17,489 nucleotides of DNA from Smittium mucronatum (lineage: Eukaryota > Kickxellomycota > Harpellomycetes > Harpellales > Legeriomycetaceae): the NCBI GenBank assembly GCA_001953115.1, contig LSSL01007514.1, positions 1-17,489 of the forward strand, read 5' to 3'. Below are positions 8,061 to 17,489 of this stretch, one piece after another. Numbering within the stretch: the stretch's first letter is position 1; each line of letters opens with the position of its first letter. The notes beneath the pieces were generated by a model. That model did not search any database. It had not been told where the DNA came from and saw only the letters and a program-made list of their open reading frames with translations. The translations under genes and the position numbers were made by a program.

Positions 8061-8730
8061 TATATTATGATTGAATTCGATCATACCCGGGAAAAAAATC
8101 AAAACCAAACAACTGGTAAACTAGTCAACACTAAATAGCGTTGAATATATCCAAATATTTTTCGGATTCGTCAATTGTTACTAAAATTTTATCCCCAGAC
8201 ATTTCAAATATACCACATTCATTCGCTAACCTCTTCAAAAAAATAATAAGTTCAAAGGCCAGCCGAATCTGAAAAATCATTCAGAAAAATATTAATTTAC
8301 TGTTTTTTCATTTGATCTAAGCTATCCAAATCCAGAAAAATAATATTTCGTAGAAACTTAAGATTACGGTTACGCAATAATAGAAATTTTTTTTCAGAAT
8401 GACATGAATATCAACTACATAAAGTGCCATTCTTATCTATAAAATTCATACGTCTGAAATCAATTATGAAATTCGAGAAAAAGAAATTTTAACTATTTTC
8501 CGGCATTCGAAAATTAGAGGCAATATCTGGAAATCGCAATAGAATTAAAAAAAGTATTTAATGGCCACAAATAATAGAGGATATCAAGATTGTTAAATCC
8601 TTGAATCTCAGACATGCAAGATGGTTTCGATTATTCATAAGATTTAATTTCGTCATTAAATATATATCTGGAGTTTTATCCGGAAAATCTGATTCACTGT
8701 CTCGTATATCACAATATACACCAAAAAATC
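8061..8730 (+). pseudogene. pol: G2 pol, connection and RNase H remnant
   Basis: After FLGHVI the connection shows traces such as SNIPHSFANLFKK (8201-8240) and ESEKSFRKI. RNase H traces are EINYEIREKEILTI (8455-8496), LNLRHARWF (8601-8627) and FNFVIKYISGVLSGKSDSLSR (ending 8704). These correspond to the ELNYxxxDKELLAI, LNRRQARW and F-I-YRPG...DALSR motifs of gypsy RNase H. The two late segments are in good condition in one frame. The early catalytic aspartate segment (ETDA-like) is only a trace (FVET). Confidence 0.82.
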
Positions 8731-9800
8731 AATACCGCACTTCATCTTACTAATCAAAAATTCAATAAAATATATCTAAAAGCGTTATCTGGCCTTATGA
8801 AAGAGTTAATGTATACCATAAACACGGGAAAATACGCTTAAATTCACCTATCAAAGATATAAGAAAACTGAGCACCCATCACTTATTTTCACTTGAAGCT
8901 CATAAACAAAATATTAAACCATGTTAATAAAATTCATACACCCAAAAAAATTATATTTATGATAATTCACGAAAAACACGGCTCTATCCCAGCAGGTTAC
9001 TATGGACTAATAAAAACTTTAAATAACATCAAAAGAAAATATTAGTTTTCCGGAACTAATTCAGCAGTAAATTCTTATGTACAGAATTGCAATAATTTTA
9101 ATTACTCCAAAAATAGACTCCACAAAAAACAGGGACTTTTGATTCCTCTTAAGCCAGCAAAAGAGCCACGAAAATCTATAAAATAGAATCTGTAGTAGAA
9201 TTACCAAAATAAAACAGATTAACCGCTATACTGGCTGTTTTTGATAGATTCATCACGATTTCTCACTTTATACTCCTTAATAAACTGCCTAAAATTGAAA
9301 ATACAGTCCAGGAATTTATAAACAACATATTCAAGTTGTAACGAATTTCTGATGAAATAATCTCTGACCGCAGAACGAAATTTACTACCCGATTATGGAA
9401 GCGTTTATTTCAATTTCTCATAGTCAAAATAAAACTTTCATCTTCTTTCCATCTAGAAACTGATGGAATAACAGAGCTTACAAAAAAAATCTGTGAATGT
9501 ATCTCTGATTATACAAAAACTAAAATCTATCATACTGACTGAACTTGCCTCCTACGTTAGATTTCTCACGCAATAATTCTACCCACTCAACAACCAAACA
9601 CTCACCCTTCTTTAATATTATGGTTTATACCCAAACTTTGCTGAAGAAACTGTTAGACCACCCGAAATGCATTAAGCTAAAGAAAATATATTTCTCTCAA
9701 GAATGAGTACGAAAAATTTCCCAAAAACCTTGAAAATCCCAGTACATTTATCAAAAAAAATTTAGATTGGAACAGGATACCTGTAAAATTATTTGAAACT
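8731..9800 (+). pseudogene. pol: G2 pol, integrase remnant
   Basis: The zinc-finger region reads IIHEKHGSIPAGYYGLIKTL (8962-9021), with the second histidine changed to tyrosine, and later QNCNNF, with the second cysteine changed to phenylalanine. The core shows VVELPK and AVFDRFITISHFI, then EIISDRRTKF with the catalytic Asp at 9366-9368, and FHLETDGITEL with the Glu at 9474-9476. The two are in one frame and exactly 35 residues apart. YYGLYPNFAEE, near 9620-9650, matches the conserved NYGFHPxF segment. This frame is the longest lightly damaged stretch of G2. Confidence 0.88.
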
Positions 9801-10250
9801 GGTGATTTTTTTTTTGGCTGAATGCTAAGAATATCTCCAATATATCCCGTCAAAAAACTTGAATTAAAAACTTCTTGGGGTTTAAAATTTAATAGATAAA
9901 ATAAATAAAGAATTATGCAAGCTCAAACTCTCTTTTGATATAAAAATACATCGTAACTTCCATTTCAGTATCATGTAACCCTATTTAAAAAACATCATAA
10001 AAAGATGAACGGAGGAACCAACATCCCCAACAGTTTTCAATAGAGAGAAATAATTTTTAGTCACAAAAGTTTTAAACCTCAAAATCTATTATTTCAAACT
10101 CTGTTACCTCCTTGTCTGGAGAGAATACACTCCAGCTCATATACCTTGGAAATCTGCAGAGAATCTAAATTGCTATGAATTAATAACGAATTTCCTAAAA
10201 TAAATTCCCAGAACCCCCCCCCCTAAATTCTCTCGTAATATGTTATATGA
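9801..10250 (+). pseudogene. pol: G2 pol, integrase C-terminus and chromodomain remnant
   Basis: Traces of the GPF/Y-like region include CKLKLSFDIKIHRNFHFSI (about 9918-9975), followed by PYLKNIIKR. A chromodomain is open for 48 codons from 10057 to 10200: VTKVLNLKIYYFK, then CYLLVWREYTPAHIPW, then SAENLNCYELITNFLK. The two tryptophans of the domain (10117 and 10147) are kept, while the glutamate after the second is lysine. A stop at 10201-10203 precedes IPRTPPP, and a run of ten C bases (10214-10223) encodes the prolines. This matches the pol terminus of chromoviruses. Confidence 0.85.
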
Positions 10251-11984
10251 ACAAATTATCTTAAATCAAAACCTTTTTTACTACCTAGAACACAACAGAG
10301 AAAATAAAAAAAATGAAGAGAAAAAACCATGACCAGATTTTAAAATAGAGAAATTGTCGGTAATGATCAATATAGAAGTGTATAGTTATGTGAATAAGAG
10401 CTAAATTCCGATTTTCATTGGAAAATACTTTTTCTTGGATATCCAGAAATTATCTCATGTAGCAGCAAAAATTTAAATCCAAAAGCACCAGATCTTATCT
10501 CCGCAAATAAAATAATGATTGAAATAACTATATCTAACTCATAAGATGTATAAATTCAACAAAATATTATCCGGAAGATTCTACCATCAAATCTCTCATA
10601 TTTTAAAAAATTTCTCTCACCATTACTCAAACCATGGTTGCAAACAATGAAATTCATGACTGTTGCTGTTATACAATAAGAGCTACCATTATTTTCATAA
10701 AATTCAATTAATATTGAGATTGAAATGCTTTTAGATAGGAGATAGCGTAATGAACCAATCAGCTCAATACACATAATAAGTAGCCATTCAAACATATTAC
10801 GCCTTTCCGAAGTTTAATTAGATTCTCAAAACTGAGAACATATAAATAGGGAAGCTTATTTATGTTAGAATCGCTAAGATTTTCAGCTTGTCTAATTCCC
10901 TTGTTTTCATATTTTATATAATATCTTCAGTTTAGCTTTTAATATAAGATCTTACTTCCACTAAACCTAATAATTAGTGGCAGATCCCGGCCAAAGATCA
11001 TAAAAATTAAAAGAATTGATTGGAAAGAATTAAGTTTGAATCATAACCTAAATTTTAATTAGATCACTGAAACACGATTTAATATCAGGATTGACCTTAA
11101 AAGAAAATTTAAAAAAATTCCCATCAAAATATAAAAATGAAACACTTCAATAAAAAAAGTTTATTACACATAATATGGATTCAGGTTTATAAGATCTGCA
11201 CACATATAGAATTACTCACCACCATAAACTATCCCAAGAAAGAAAAGCAAGTATATATTTTATTAAAAGTGTAAATATGGAGTCTTAGTTCTTCCATAGG
11301 AAGGCTAAGCTTCTCAACATAAATTACCCTTGTTTTTTTCCTAATAATAGTTTTAGTTTCAGTAAAAATCATGCTGTTTATTATTTTATTTATAAATTTG
11401 AATCTTAAAAACACCATAGAAAAAATAATGAACTTTATTAGGTAATAAAAAAACAAAATAGACTTTTAAAAAAGGGAATTAAAATGAATTATGTTATGTT
11501 ATTTCAGGGATACAAATTGAAGTTTAAAAATATCAAAAAAAAATTAAAAATACAAGTAGAAAACTAAATTTATTAATTCTTAACTCTTGGACCAATTTCA
11601 AAGAAAAAAATCAAAAATAAATATCCCTTTTTCCTAAAGAAAAGTAGAAAGTAGCTTTAATCTATTAGGCATATTCACGTCTTACATGAATCGCCTAAAA
11701 AATAATCTAATCAGTTAGAGGAATTTTTAAAAGAATTCTAAAAAAAAAATTGAAAAAGACACAATATGCTATTTAAGCCTTTCTAAAATTACATATAAAA
11801 TTTAGAAATAAATAAAGAAACCATCATAACAGAAAATATAGTAAAGAGATAAATTATGAAATAAATAGATGAAATGATAAATTAAACATTAAATAAAAAA
11901 TCCCAATCCCAGATTTTTTGGGTATGAATTATATAAGAAACCCAATTTTTTTACGTTGAAATTATCATTCGTAGTTATGAAGAA
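10251..11984. other. AT-rich stretch, no clear gene; expected site of the G2 3' LTR and the LINE 5' part
   Basis: I see no supported coding region. The G2 3' LTR should start here, and the upstream (endonuclease) part of the LINE found at 12000 could lie here too. One plus-strand segment, about 10998-11124, reads KRIDWKELSLNHNLNF and RIDLKRKFKKIPIK, like the endonuclease-RT linker of LINE proteins. That is weak. No endonuclease catalytic motif could be recognised. Two minus-strand frames of 75-79 codons (10556-10795, 11229-11456) look like chance. Confidence 0.4.
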
Positions 11985-12840
11985 GATTAAAATTGGAAAA
12001 TTCTTGGAATGGGGTCTATAATAACTCTAATACGGAAAAAAATATATCAATGACGTAAATATTTACAGGCCTATAGCACTCTATAAAACGGATGGAAAAA
12101 ATACATGTTCTAAAATACTCTAAGAAATCCAGAAACTCCTAGAGAGAATTATTCGTTCCAATTAGTCATTATTCATAAAAAATAAAATTCGATTAGAGAA
12201 ATTATTATTGAGATTTTTCCTAATAGAGAATAATATGGTTTAATTTAAAAAAATCAAAAGGTTATCTTGCAGTTTTTGACCTGCAGAAGGTAAAAATAAA
12301 TTATAATGTGAATATTTATTATAGTTTATAAGAAAATTATAATAAGCCCTTGTATTTATAAATACATAAATTTTATCTATAACGAATAATAAACTATATT
12401 TAAAATAAATATAATTCTAATAGAGAAAATAATTATCATACAAGGTGTTATAAAATAGTATCCTTTATATCCAATCTTTCATAATATAACGATTGAGCTT
12501 CCATTATTTCATTTAAAAAAAAAAAGGGATAATATAGGCAACTGACCTTTTATTATATTTTTATACGCGAACTACCTACTTATTTTAATTTTAGGAGAAC
12601 AATGAATTTTTTTTAATGAATTTGCTCTGTATTATTATTTATCAGTATCTATCGCCAAAATTAATAATAGAAAAATAAACCAAATTAAAATATTTAAAGA
12701 GTGAAACACACTAAAAAATATTTCAATAATGGACTCAATATTACCTTTTAAATCACTGTCAATCCTGTTCGACTCTATTGGAACGAACAAAAAATAGTGG
12801 GAAATAAAATAGAAAAGCAAATGATAAGCTGTAAAAAGGA
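11985..12840 (+). pseudogene. LINE-type (non-LTR) reverse transcriptase remnant
   Basis: The plus strand shows non-LTR RT blocks in order. IITLIRKK (12018-12041) and IYRPIALYKTDGK (12061-12099) match the conserved I-x-L-I-x-K...YRPI-x-L block. Motif A is GYLAVFDLQK (12260-12289), with the catalytic Asp at 12278. Motif B is QGVIK, stop, YPLYPIFHNI (12441-12488), resembling QGxPLSPxLFN. Motif C is LYANYLLIL (12561-12587), a YADD changed to YANY. Spacings A to B (about 54 codons) and B to C (about 41 codons) fit the RT palm. SVSIAKIN and later PFKSLSILFDSIGTN resemble the thumb start. Frame changes and stops are frequent. The clade (for example Tad1) cannot be fixed from this. Confidence 0.78.
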
Positions 12841-15351
12841 AAATATATCAATAAAGGGAAGAAATTTGGTGAAAAAAAAGCCCCTCTCATTGAAAATATA
12901 TTAATTAAAAAATATTACACCATTAAAAAATTCATTTATCTAAAGAATAAAAAATAATAAAAAAAGGATATAGTTTGAAGGGAGAGTCATAATATCTCGT
13001 TGGCTGTAAAGCTAATATAAATAGAAATTATTTCCTATTTAATTCTGTGAAATACAAAAAATATTTGTTATTTGTTATTTGTTATTTGTTATTTTTTATC
13101 TGTTATTTGTTATTTGTTATTTGTTAAAGAGGTCCCATTATATTAGAAATAAAAACAGCGAGAATTGGTCGGATTAGTTTAATAGGAAAAAGGAGAAAGG
13201 TTAAACCTACTTCTTCATAGTTAACCTGTAATTCGAATCAGCTTGAATTTAAGTTAGGGGATATAAGAAGAGGATGTTTATCCTGAAGAATTTTTTAGTG
13301 TAGGATAATCATAAAAAATTTCATAAGATATTTTAATTGCTGTCTCATAATTATAAGTATTTAAAACTCAGGGATATAAAATAAAATATAAACTAATACC
13401 AGATTTTTATTGATTACTTGTATTAAGATAGTACTAATCCCATATTTTTAATATTGATAAAAATTGTAAAAAAAAAATTCAAAAACATATAAACAATCAA
13501 AAACCATTCAGCAAGACAAAACTTAATCACAAGGGATAAAAAACGGATACAATTAAAAGCTGAAGAATGGAAAAATTCAATTAATAATCCTTTATAACCA
13601 GAAAGCAATAAAGTCAGAAGAAACAAAGTCAAAAATGTAACATATATATGGCTCAGCGAAAATAAATATGTATATAAAAATCTGGAAATTCACTTAAAAT
13701 TCGGAGGAATGGTACAAATATATAGAAACACGATTTAAATCTGTAATTATGAAATAGTCGAAATTTTTATCGCATAGAGATAACTTTTTATGTAAAGATT
13801 ATGCGACAAATATCATCCAATAAATATATAAAAAGTATTAAGATATAAAAATACTATTTAAATAATAGTAACTAAAAAGATACCCTGTGTTTGGTAAATT
13901 TCCCAGCAATTTTATAAAAACCATAAAATGGCCCAAAATATTAATCAACCGTCCATAAATGAAATAAATAATGGATATTGGAGGATTTTAAAATAAAAAT
14001 AATTAAACCGACCCAAAGCTTATTAATAAGAAGGAAATATGACTAAGAAAAAATAATATTAATAATTCTGGTAAATTATCTAGTTAATATAAAATAATAC
14101 TAGAAGAATAATAATAATATATATCCACAATAATCTTAATCAAAATACCAATCATAATAGAAGTAGACACGAAAAAAATAAACGACAATGGTTTTGAAAA
14201 AATAATAATTATGTTAAAACCTAATATTTTTCAATAAAAATTCTGGTCGGAAATAAATAAATAGATCAATAGAGCCTTTAAAAGGAGCCTCGACTATCTA
14301 AATTGAAACAGAAGGTTAAAAAATAAAAATATAGCTGAAAAAAAAGACTATTTTTTTATAATTAAAATTTTTTGTAATTTTCTGAAAAATAATTCCAGGT
14401 TATGAAAAATTGGATTTTACCCCTGTTATAATTTTAAAAAATTTGAATCTTTTTACAGTTATTCTTTTTCTATTTTTAAATTTATTTTTTTATAGTTCCA
14501 GATATCATTTTCTTATATTTATTTAAAATTTTAATTAAAAAAATTTTTAATAGTAAAATAAGTAAAAATATTAAACTTTTCGTGGCTAAAAATTTCCACT
14601 TAATAGTTTTCTAATTCATAAATGATGGTTTAAAAAAAATGTGTTAATAAAGCAAATAGAATCCCTAGTTTTTTTTATTAAAATCATCTTCTGGCCATTA
14701 TAAAATTATTAAGAAAAGAAATAATTGGATAAAAACTAAATAATTTGATTTAGAAAAGATATCTAAAAACTAGAGAGTAAAATTACCAGAATTTATAAAA
14801 AAAAATAAAACAAAATTTTACTGCTATGAAAAAAATATAATAATGCTTTAATGTGGATTTGAGAGTAGGTTGGTATCACGATTCTGAAAAAAGAATATTA
14901 TACTCGGAAATACGAGCTGAAAAATTTACCTAATCTAATATAAAATATTAGAAAAAAAATCATTGTGCTAACTAATGAACTCTTAAAATAATTTGAAATT
15001 AAAAATAAAATAAAATAAAATATGAAATTTTGATTTAGACGTACAGAATATAAACTATACGAGAGCAAACATTGTAATAAAATTAAAAACATGAAAATAA
15101 TATACAAAATAAAAGTTTTGATTCAGTTACATCAAATTTTTGGTGATATTATAAATAGCGGCACTTATTTTGCAAATTATTCGTTACGATTGGGAGTCAT
15201 ATATTTTTGGTAAATTCTGAAAAAAATGCTAAAAGGTTATCTTATGTCTAGTATATGCACTCTGACTCTTATTTTGAACTCATTATAGGAGTTTGTTCTT
15301 AATTTTATTAGGTATAACAAAAAAAAAATCAAAAAAAAATCCTCTGAAGCT
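12841..15351. other. AT-rich stretch without recognised genes
   Basis: Apart from the heptamer array at 13064-13126, I see nothing that can be named. The first 200 bp could hold the decayed C-terminal part of the LINE protein, for example NSVKYKKY at about 13041-13064, but this is weak. Two minus-strand frames of 69 codons (13423-13632, 14898-15107) are rich in Phe, Leu and Ile, as expected from AT-rich chance frames. The short plus-strand segment RYDWESYIFGKF (about 15184-15219) is not assignable. Confidence 0.6.
13064..13126 (+). repeat. Tandem heptamer (TTTGTTA)9
   Basis: Nine head-to-tail copies of the 7-bp unit fill exactly 63 bp. Seven are perfect; unit 5 is TTTTTTA and unit 6 is TCTGTTA. 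The array is much cleaner than its surroundings, so it is young or maintained. It lies about 480 bp downstream of LINE motif C, on the side where a LINE 3' tail would be expected. Confidence 0.95.
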
Positions 15352-15636
15352 ATGAGTATAGTAAGTAGAAATTATACTATAGATATCCTTTGGATATTAA
15401 AAATTCTTTTGGGAAATATCTATATAATGGGGCTTGGTATACACTTGGAAAATCTGTTACCAGATTCTGCTTCCCAAATAACTAAATTGATGGGTGTTTT
15501 TCACAAATTTTTGAGTAGAAAAAAATGCTGTTTTCATTTTTCTGAGAATTTGAAATACATCATGCAAAATTTAAAGCATAATTGGGTGACTTTACATAAT
15601 CTAATATTTGCAAAATGCGGCAGACATAATTATTAA
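15352..15636 (+). CDS. Hypothetical open frame, 94 codons, not recognised
   Basis: This is the longest open frame in the last 7 kb, running from ATG 15352 to TAA 15634-15636. The composition is less extreme than nearby chance frames: the protein contains seven His, four Cys and several Gly, with a mildly hydrophobic N-terminal half (ILWILKILLGNIYIMGLGIHL) and a Cys-Cys pair. There is no clear signal peptide with cleavage site, no known domain and no neighbouring gene. Upstream, an A-rich tract (15319-15338) lies just before the ATG. It may be a chance frame or a piece of a decayed transposon; a real gene is the less likely reading. Confidence 0.2.
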   Translation: MSIVSRNYTIDILWILKILLGNIYIMGLGIHLENLLPDSASQITKLMGVFHKFLSRKKCCFHFSENLKYIMQNLKHNWVTLHNLIFAKCGRHNY

Positions 15637-17489
15637 TTTTTTTTACTGCCAAAAAAAAAAATTTAAATTCAATAACATAATTATAGAAAAAATATCAAAT
15701 AATTTTTTTATGAGAAACAAAAACTGATTTGAGATGTACCAATGTTTTTTATATCTACAAATAACGCTTTGTAAAAGTTTAGTAGGAATATAAAAGATCA
15801 CATACCAGGATAAAATCAATAGCTCTATTTGGCCTCTTGATTTATCTAAAGAAATATATATGTGATATATTTTAAGAGTAACATTACCTTTATTTTCAAT
15901 TAAATATTTTAATAATATAAAAAGAAATTAAAGATAGTTCAAAGTTAGGTGCTTTTAAAAGAAAAGAAAAAAAATGTAATAGCTTTTTTTTTAAGTTTAT
16001 AATTTTTGAATAAGTATCAGTTTTTATAACTTTTAAGCTGAAATATATTTGAGTTTTAAGTTTCAACCAATTTTTACTCTTATTTTGGGCTTATTTATTT
16101 GTCAAGTTTTGAAATTCAGTTAAAATGTTAAATTTTAAATTTTCCGGGAGGAGCCAAGAAAGCTGACTTTTATTTCCTATATATCTAAATTTGACATATT
16201 TTCAATAGCTTGTGTTATTTTTGCATCCTAATTACTATTATGTCTCTCGCTATTGCTCAAATTATCTTCGTTCCACTTACTTCTATTATTAAAACTTTAG
16301 TAAATAGTTTTGTTTAATTATCTTTGGTTTTTTTTTGTAATTCATTTTGAATTTCTTTTATACATAGAAATTGGTTTTCTTTTAACTCAAATAAAAAATT
16401 AATTTATGTGGTAATTCAATGTGGGAAAAAAAAACAAAATTGATTTTTTTTTCAATCTTTTTCTTTCTCTTCCTTTCTTTTTTTTTATTATTTGTCTTCT
16501 CATTTTTTTTATATTAATATGAAAACCAGTTCTTTTTTCTCTGCCGTATACTTTACCATGCGACATATAGCACTCTGAAAAATTTTATAGTCCAGAGATA
16601 GGAAAGATTTATTACTCCAAAAAATCTAGTTCGAAAATTTCGTTTTTTTATTTCAATAAATTTTGTAGTCTCAACGATACTTTCGTGATTCGTGCACCGT
16701 ATTATCCAGTTGGATCTGAATAATTCTTTGAAATAACTTTGAGGATTATATGATTTTATTCGGAAGATTTGATTCATTAATTTATTTTTTGAAAAATAAA
16801 CTCAATTTTTTATTGATACATATTTATCATTCATTGGAAAGATACATCTTATACATGAAAAAAAATTACTATAAAATTAGAAATTTACCAATAAATAAAA
16901 AGTATTATTTGGGATAGAAAGATATTTTATACTCAAAATAAAATTTCTAGCAAACATAATAAATTTCGAGAGCCCAAAATAAAATTTAAGAGTTCGTTTT
17001 TGAAAATGTAAAATTTTATTTAAGAGGGCATGTAATCATTTTTTATTCTGTATAAAACTATTAGCCAATTTTCATAAAAGTATTGAATAAAATTTCATAA
17101 TTTTTTTTATGATGTTTTATATATTGGAAAATTTAAGTAAACTTGAGAAAAATTATAATTATTGATATTAAATCTAAAATATATTAAATTTAACAGAATT
17201 ATAATTGAGAATATTATGGAAAAAATATAAGTGGGTAAAAAATAATATTATGAAGAAAAATGATTTTTAGGTGAAATAAATCTTTTAATACCATTAATTG
17301 ATATTTATTATCGATCTCTCCGGTTTTTTTTTCTGTAATTTCATTCTAAATTTTATATTCATATATTTACTGACATTATCTAATATTTTCGGTAAATATG
17401 ATATGTATTGTTTATTTTTCTTCTATTTCTTCTAATTGGAGTGGGTGAAAGCTAAAAAAAAATTTAATTAATTTTGATATCAGATTAAA
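15637..17489. other. Very AT-rich stretch without recognised genes
   Basis: Long A and T runs dominate, with a pyrimidine-rich tract at about 16445-16510. A minus-strand frame of 74 codons (16777-16553) has no recognisable motif. I see no RT, integrase or transposase signature on either strand, and no tRNA-like fold. Confidence 0.6.

Larger units (their letters stand above)
5833..10250 (+). mobile_element. Ancient Ty3/gypsy retrotransposon relic G2 (chromovirus type), interrupted by G1
   Basis: Read in pieces over three frames, the plus strand gives the full gypsy order: gag, zinc knuckle, linker, RT, RNase H, integrase, chromodomain. Nothing longer than about 75 codons is open, so the copy is far older than G1 or was mutated harder. 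It starts in mid-gag exactly at the G1 border. No 5' LTR is in view. A 3' LTR should begin shortly after 10250, but I could not define one. A purine-rich stretch followed by TG lies at about 10308-10330 and is only a candidate border. Confidence 0.9.

Noticed and set aside
10308..10330. Polypurine tract and start of the G2 3' LTR
   Set aside because: A purine-rich run followed by TG is common in this AT-rich DNA, and no second LTR copy is in the window to confirm it.
10556..10795. Minus-strand open frame of 79 codons
   Set aside because: It has no motif, no neighbouring gene, and a composition expected from AT-rich DNA.
12635..12820. Minus-strand open frame of 61 codons, hydrophobic
   Set aside because: It is antisense to the LINE thumb-like segment, and its Phe/Ile/Leu content follows from A-rich plus-strand sequence.
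13064..13126. CRISPR array or telomeric repeat
   Set aside because: The repeat has no spacers, and TTTGTTA is not a known telomere unit; it is a simple tandem array.
16553..16777. Minus-strand open frame of 74 codons
   Set aside because: I found no recognisable domain and no supporting context; kept only as part of an unassigned stretch.

Overview
This is an AT-rich, gene-poor window made of decayed retrotransposons. It looks like a repeat compartment of a filamentous fungus, most likely an ascomycete. The main reasons are two Ty3/gypsy elements of chromovirus type (pol ending in a chromodomain), whose motifs look like fungal elements to me, and a non-LTR (LINE) reverse transcriptase relic. 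I found no intact host gene, tRNA or rRNA. The lineage is an inference from family resemblance and was not tested.

Positions 170-5832 hold a nearly full-length Ty3/gypsy element on the minus strand (called G1 here). Its order is 5' LTR (5494-5832), leader, gag with a CCHC zinc knuckle (5339-4122), protease, reverse transcriptase with an intact YIDD, RNase H, integrase with D,D-35-E, chromodomain, polypurine tract, and 3' LTR (518-170). It is dead: gag carries three clear internal stops plus one just before the knuckle, and pol carries at least ten stops and several one-base frame changes. The outer 123 bp of the two LTRs align without gaps at about 89%. They contain long runs of alternating TTC/GAA units every 5 bp, the architecture of heat-shock elements.

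Positions 5833 to about 10250 hold a much older Ty3/gypsy element on the plus strand (G2). It has almost no open frame, but its whole protein order can be read in pieces: gag, a ruined zinc knuckle, the linker before RT, RT, RNase H, integrase (D-X35-E spacing still exact) and chromodomain. Its sequence begins inside gag exactly where G1 ends. A plausible continuation of the same gag lies just left of G1 (about 134-168). The simplest reading is that G1 inserted into the gag of G2. The 5' end of G2 lies outside the window or is lost.

Positions 12000-12840 carry a plus-strand LINE reverse transcriptase fossil with motifs A, B and C in the right order and spacing. A possible upstream linker lies near 10975-11125. 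A tandem heptamer (TTTGTTA, nine units) follows at 13064-13126. From 13127 to the end the sequence is very AT-rich. I see only one modest open frame there (15352-15636, 94 codons, unrecognised) and low-complexity tracts.
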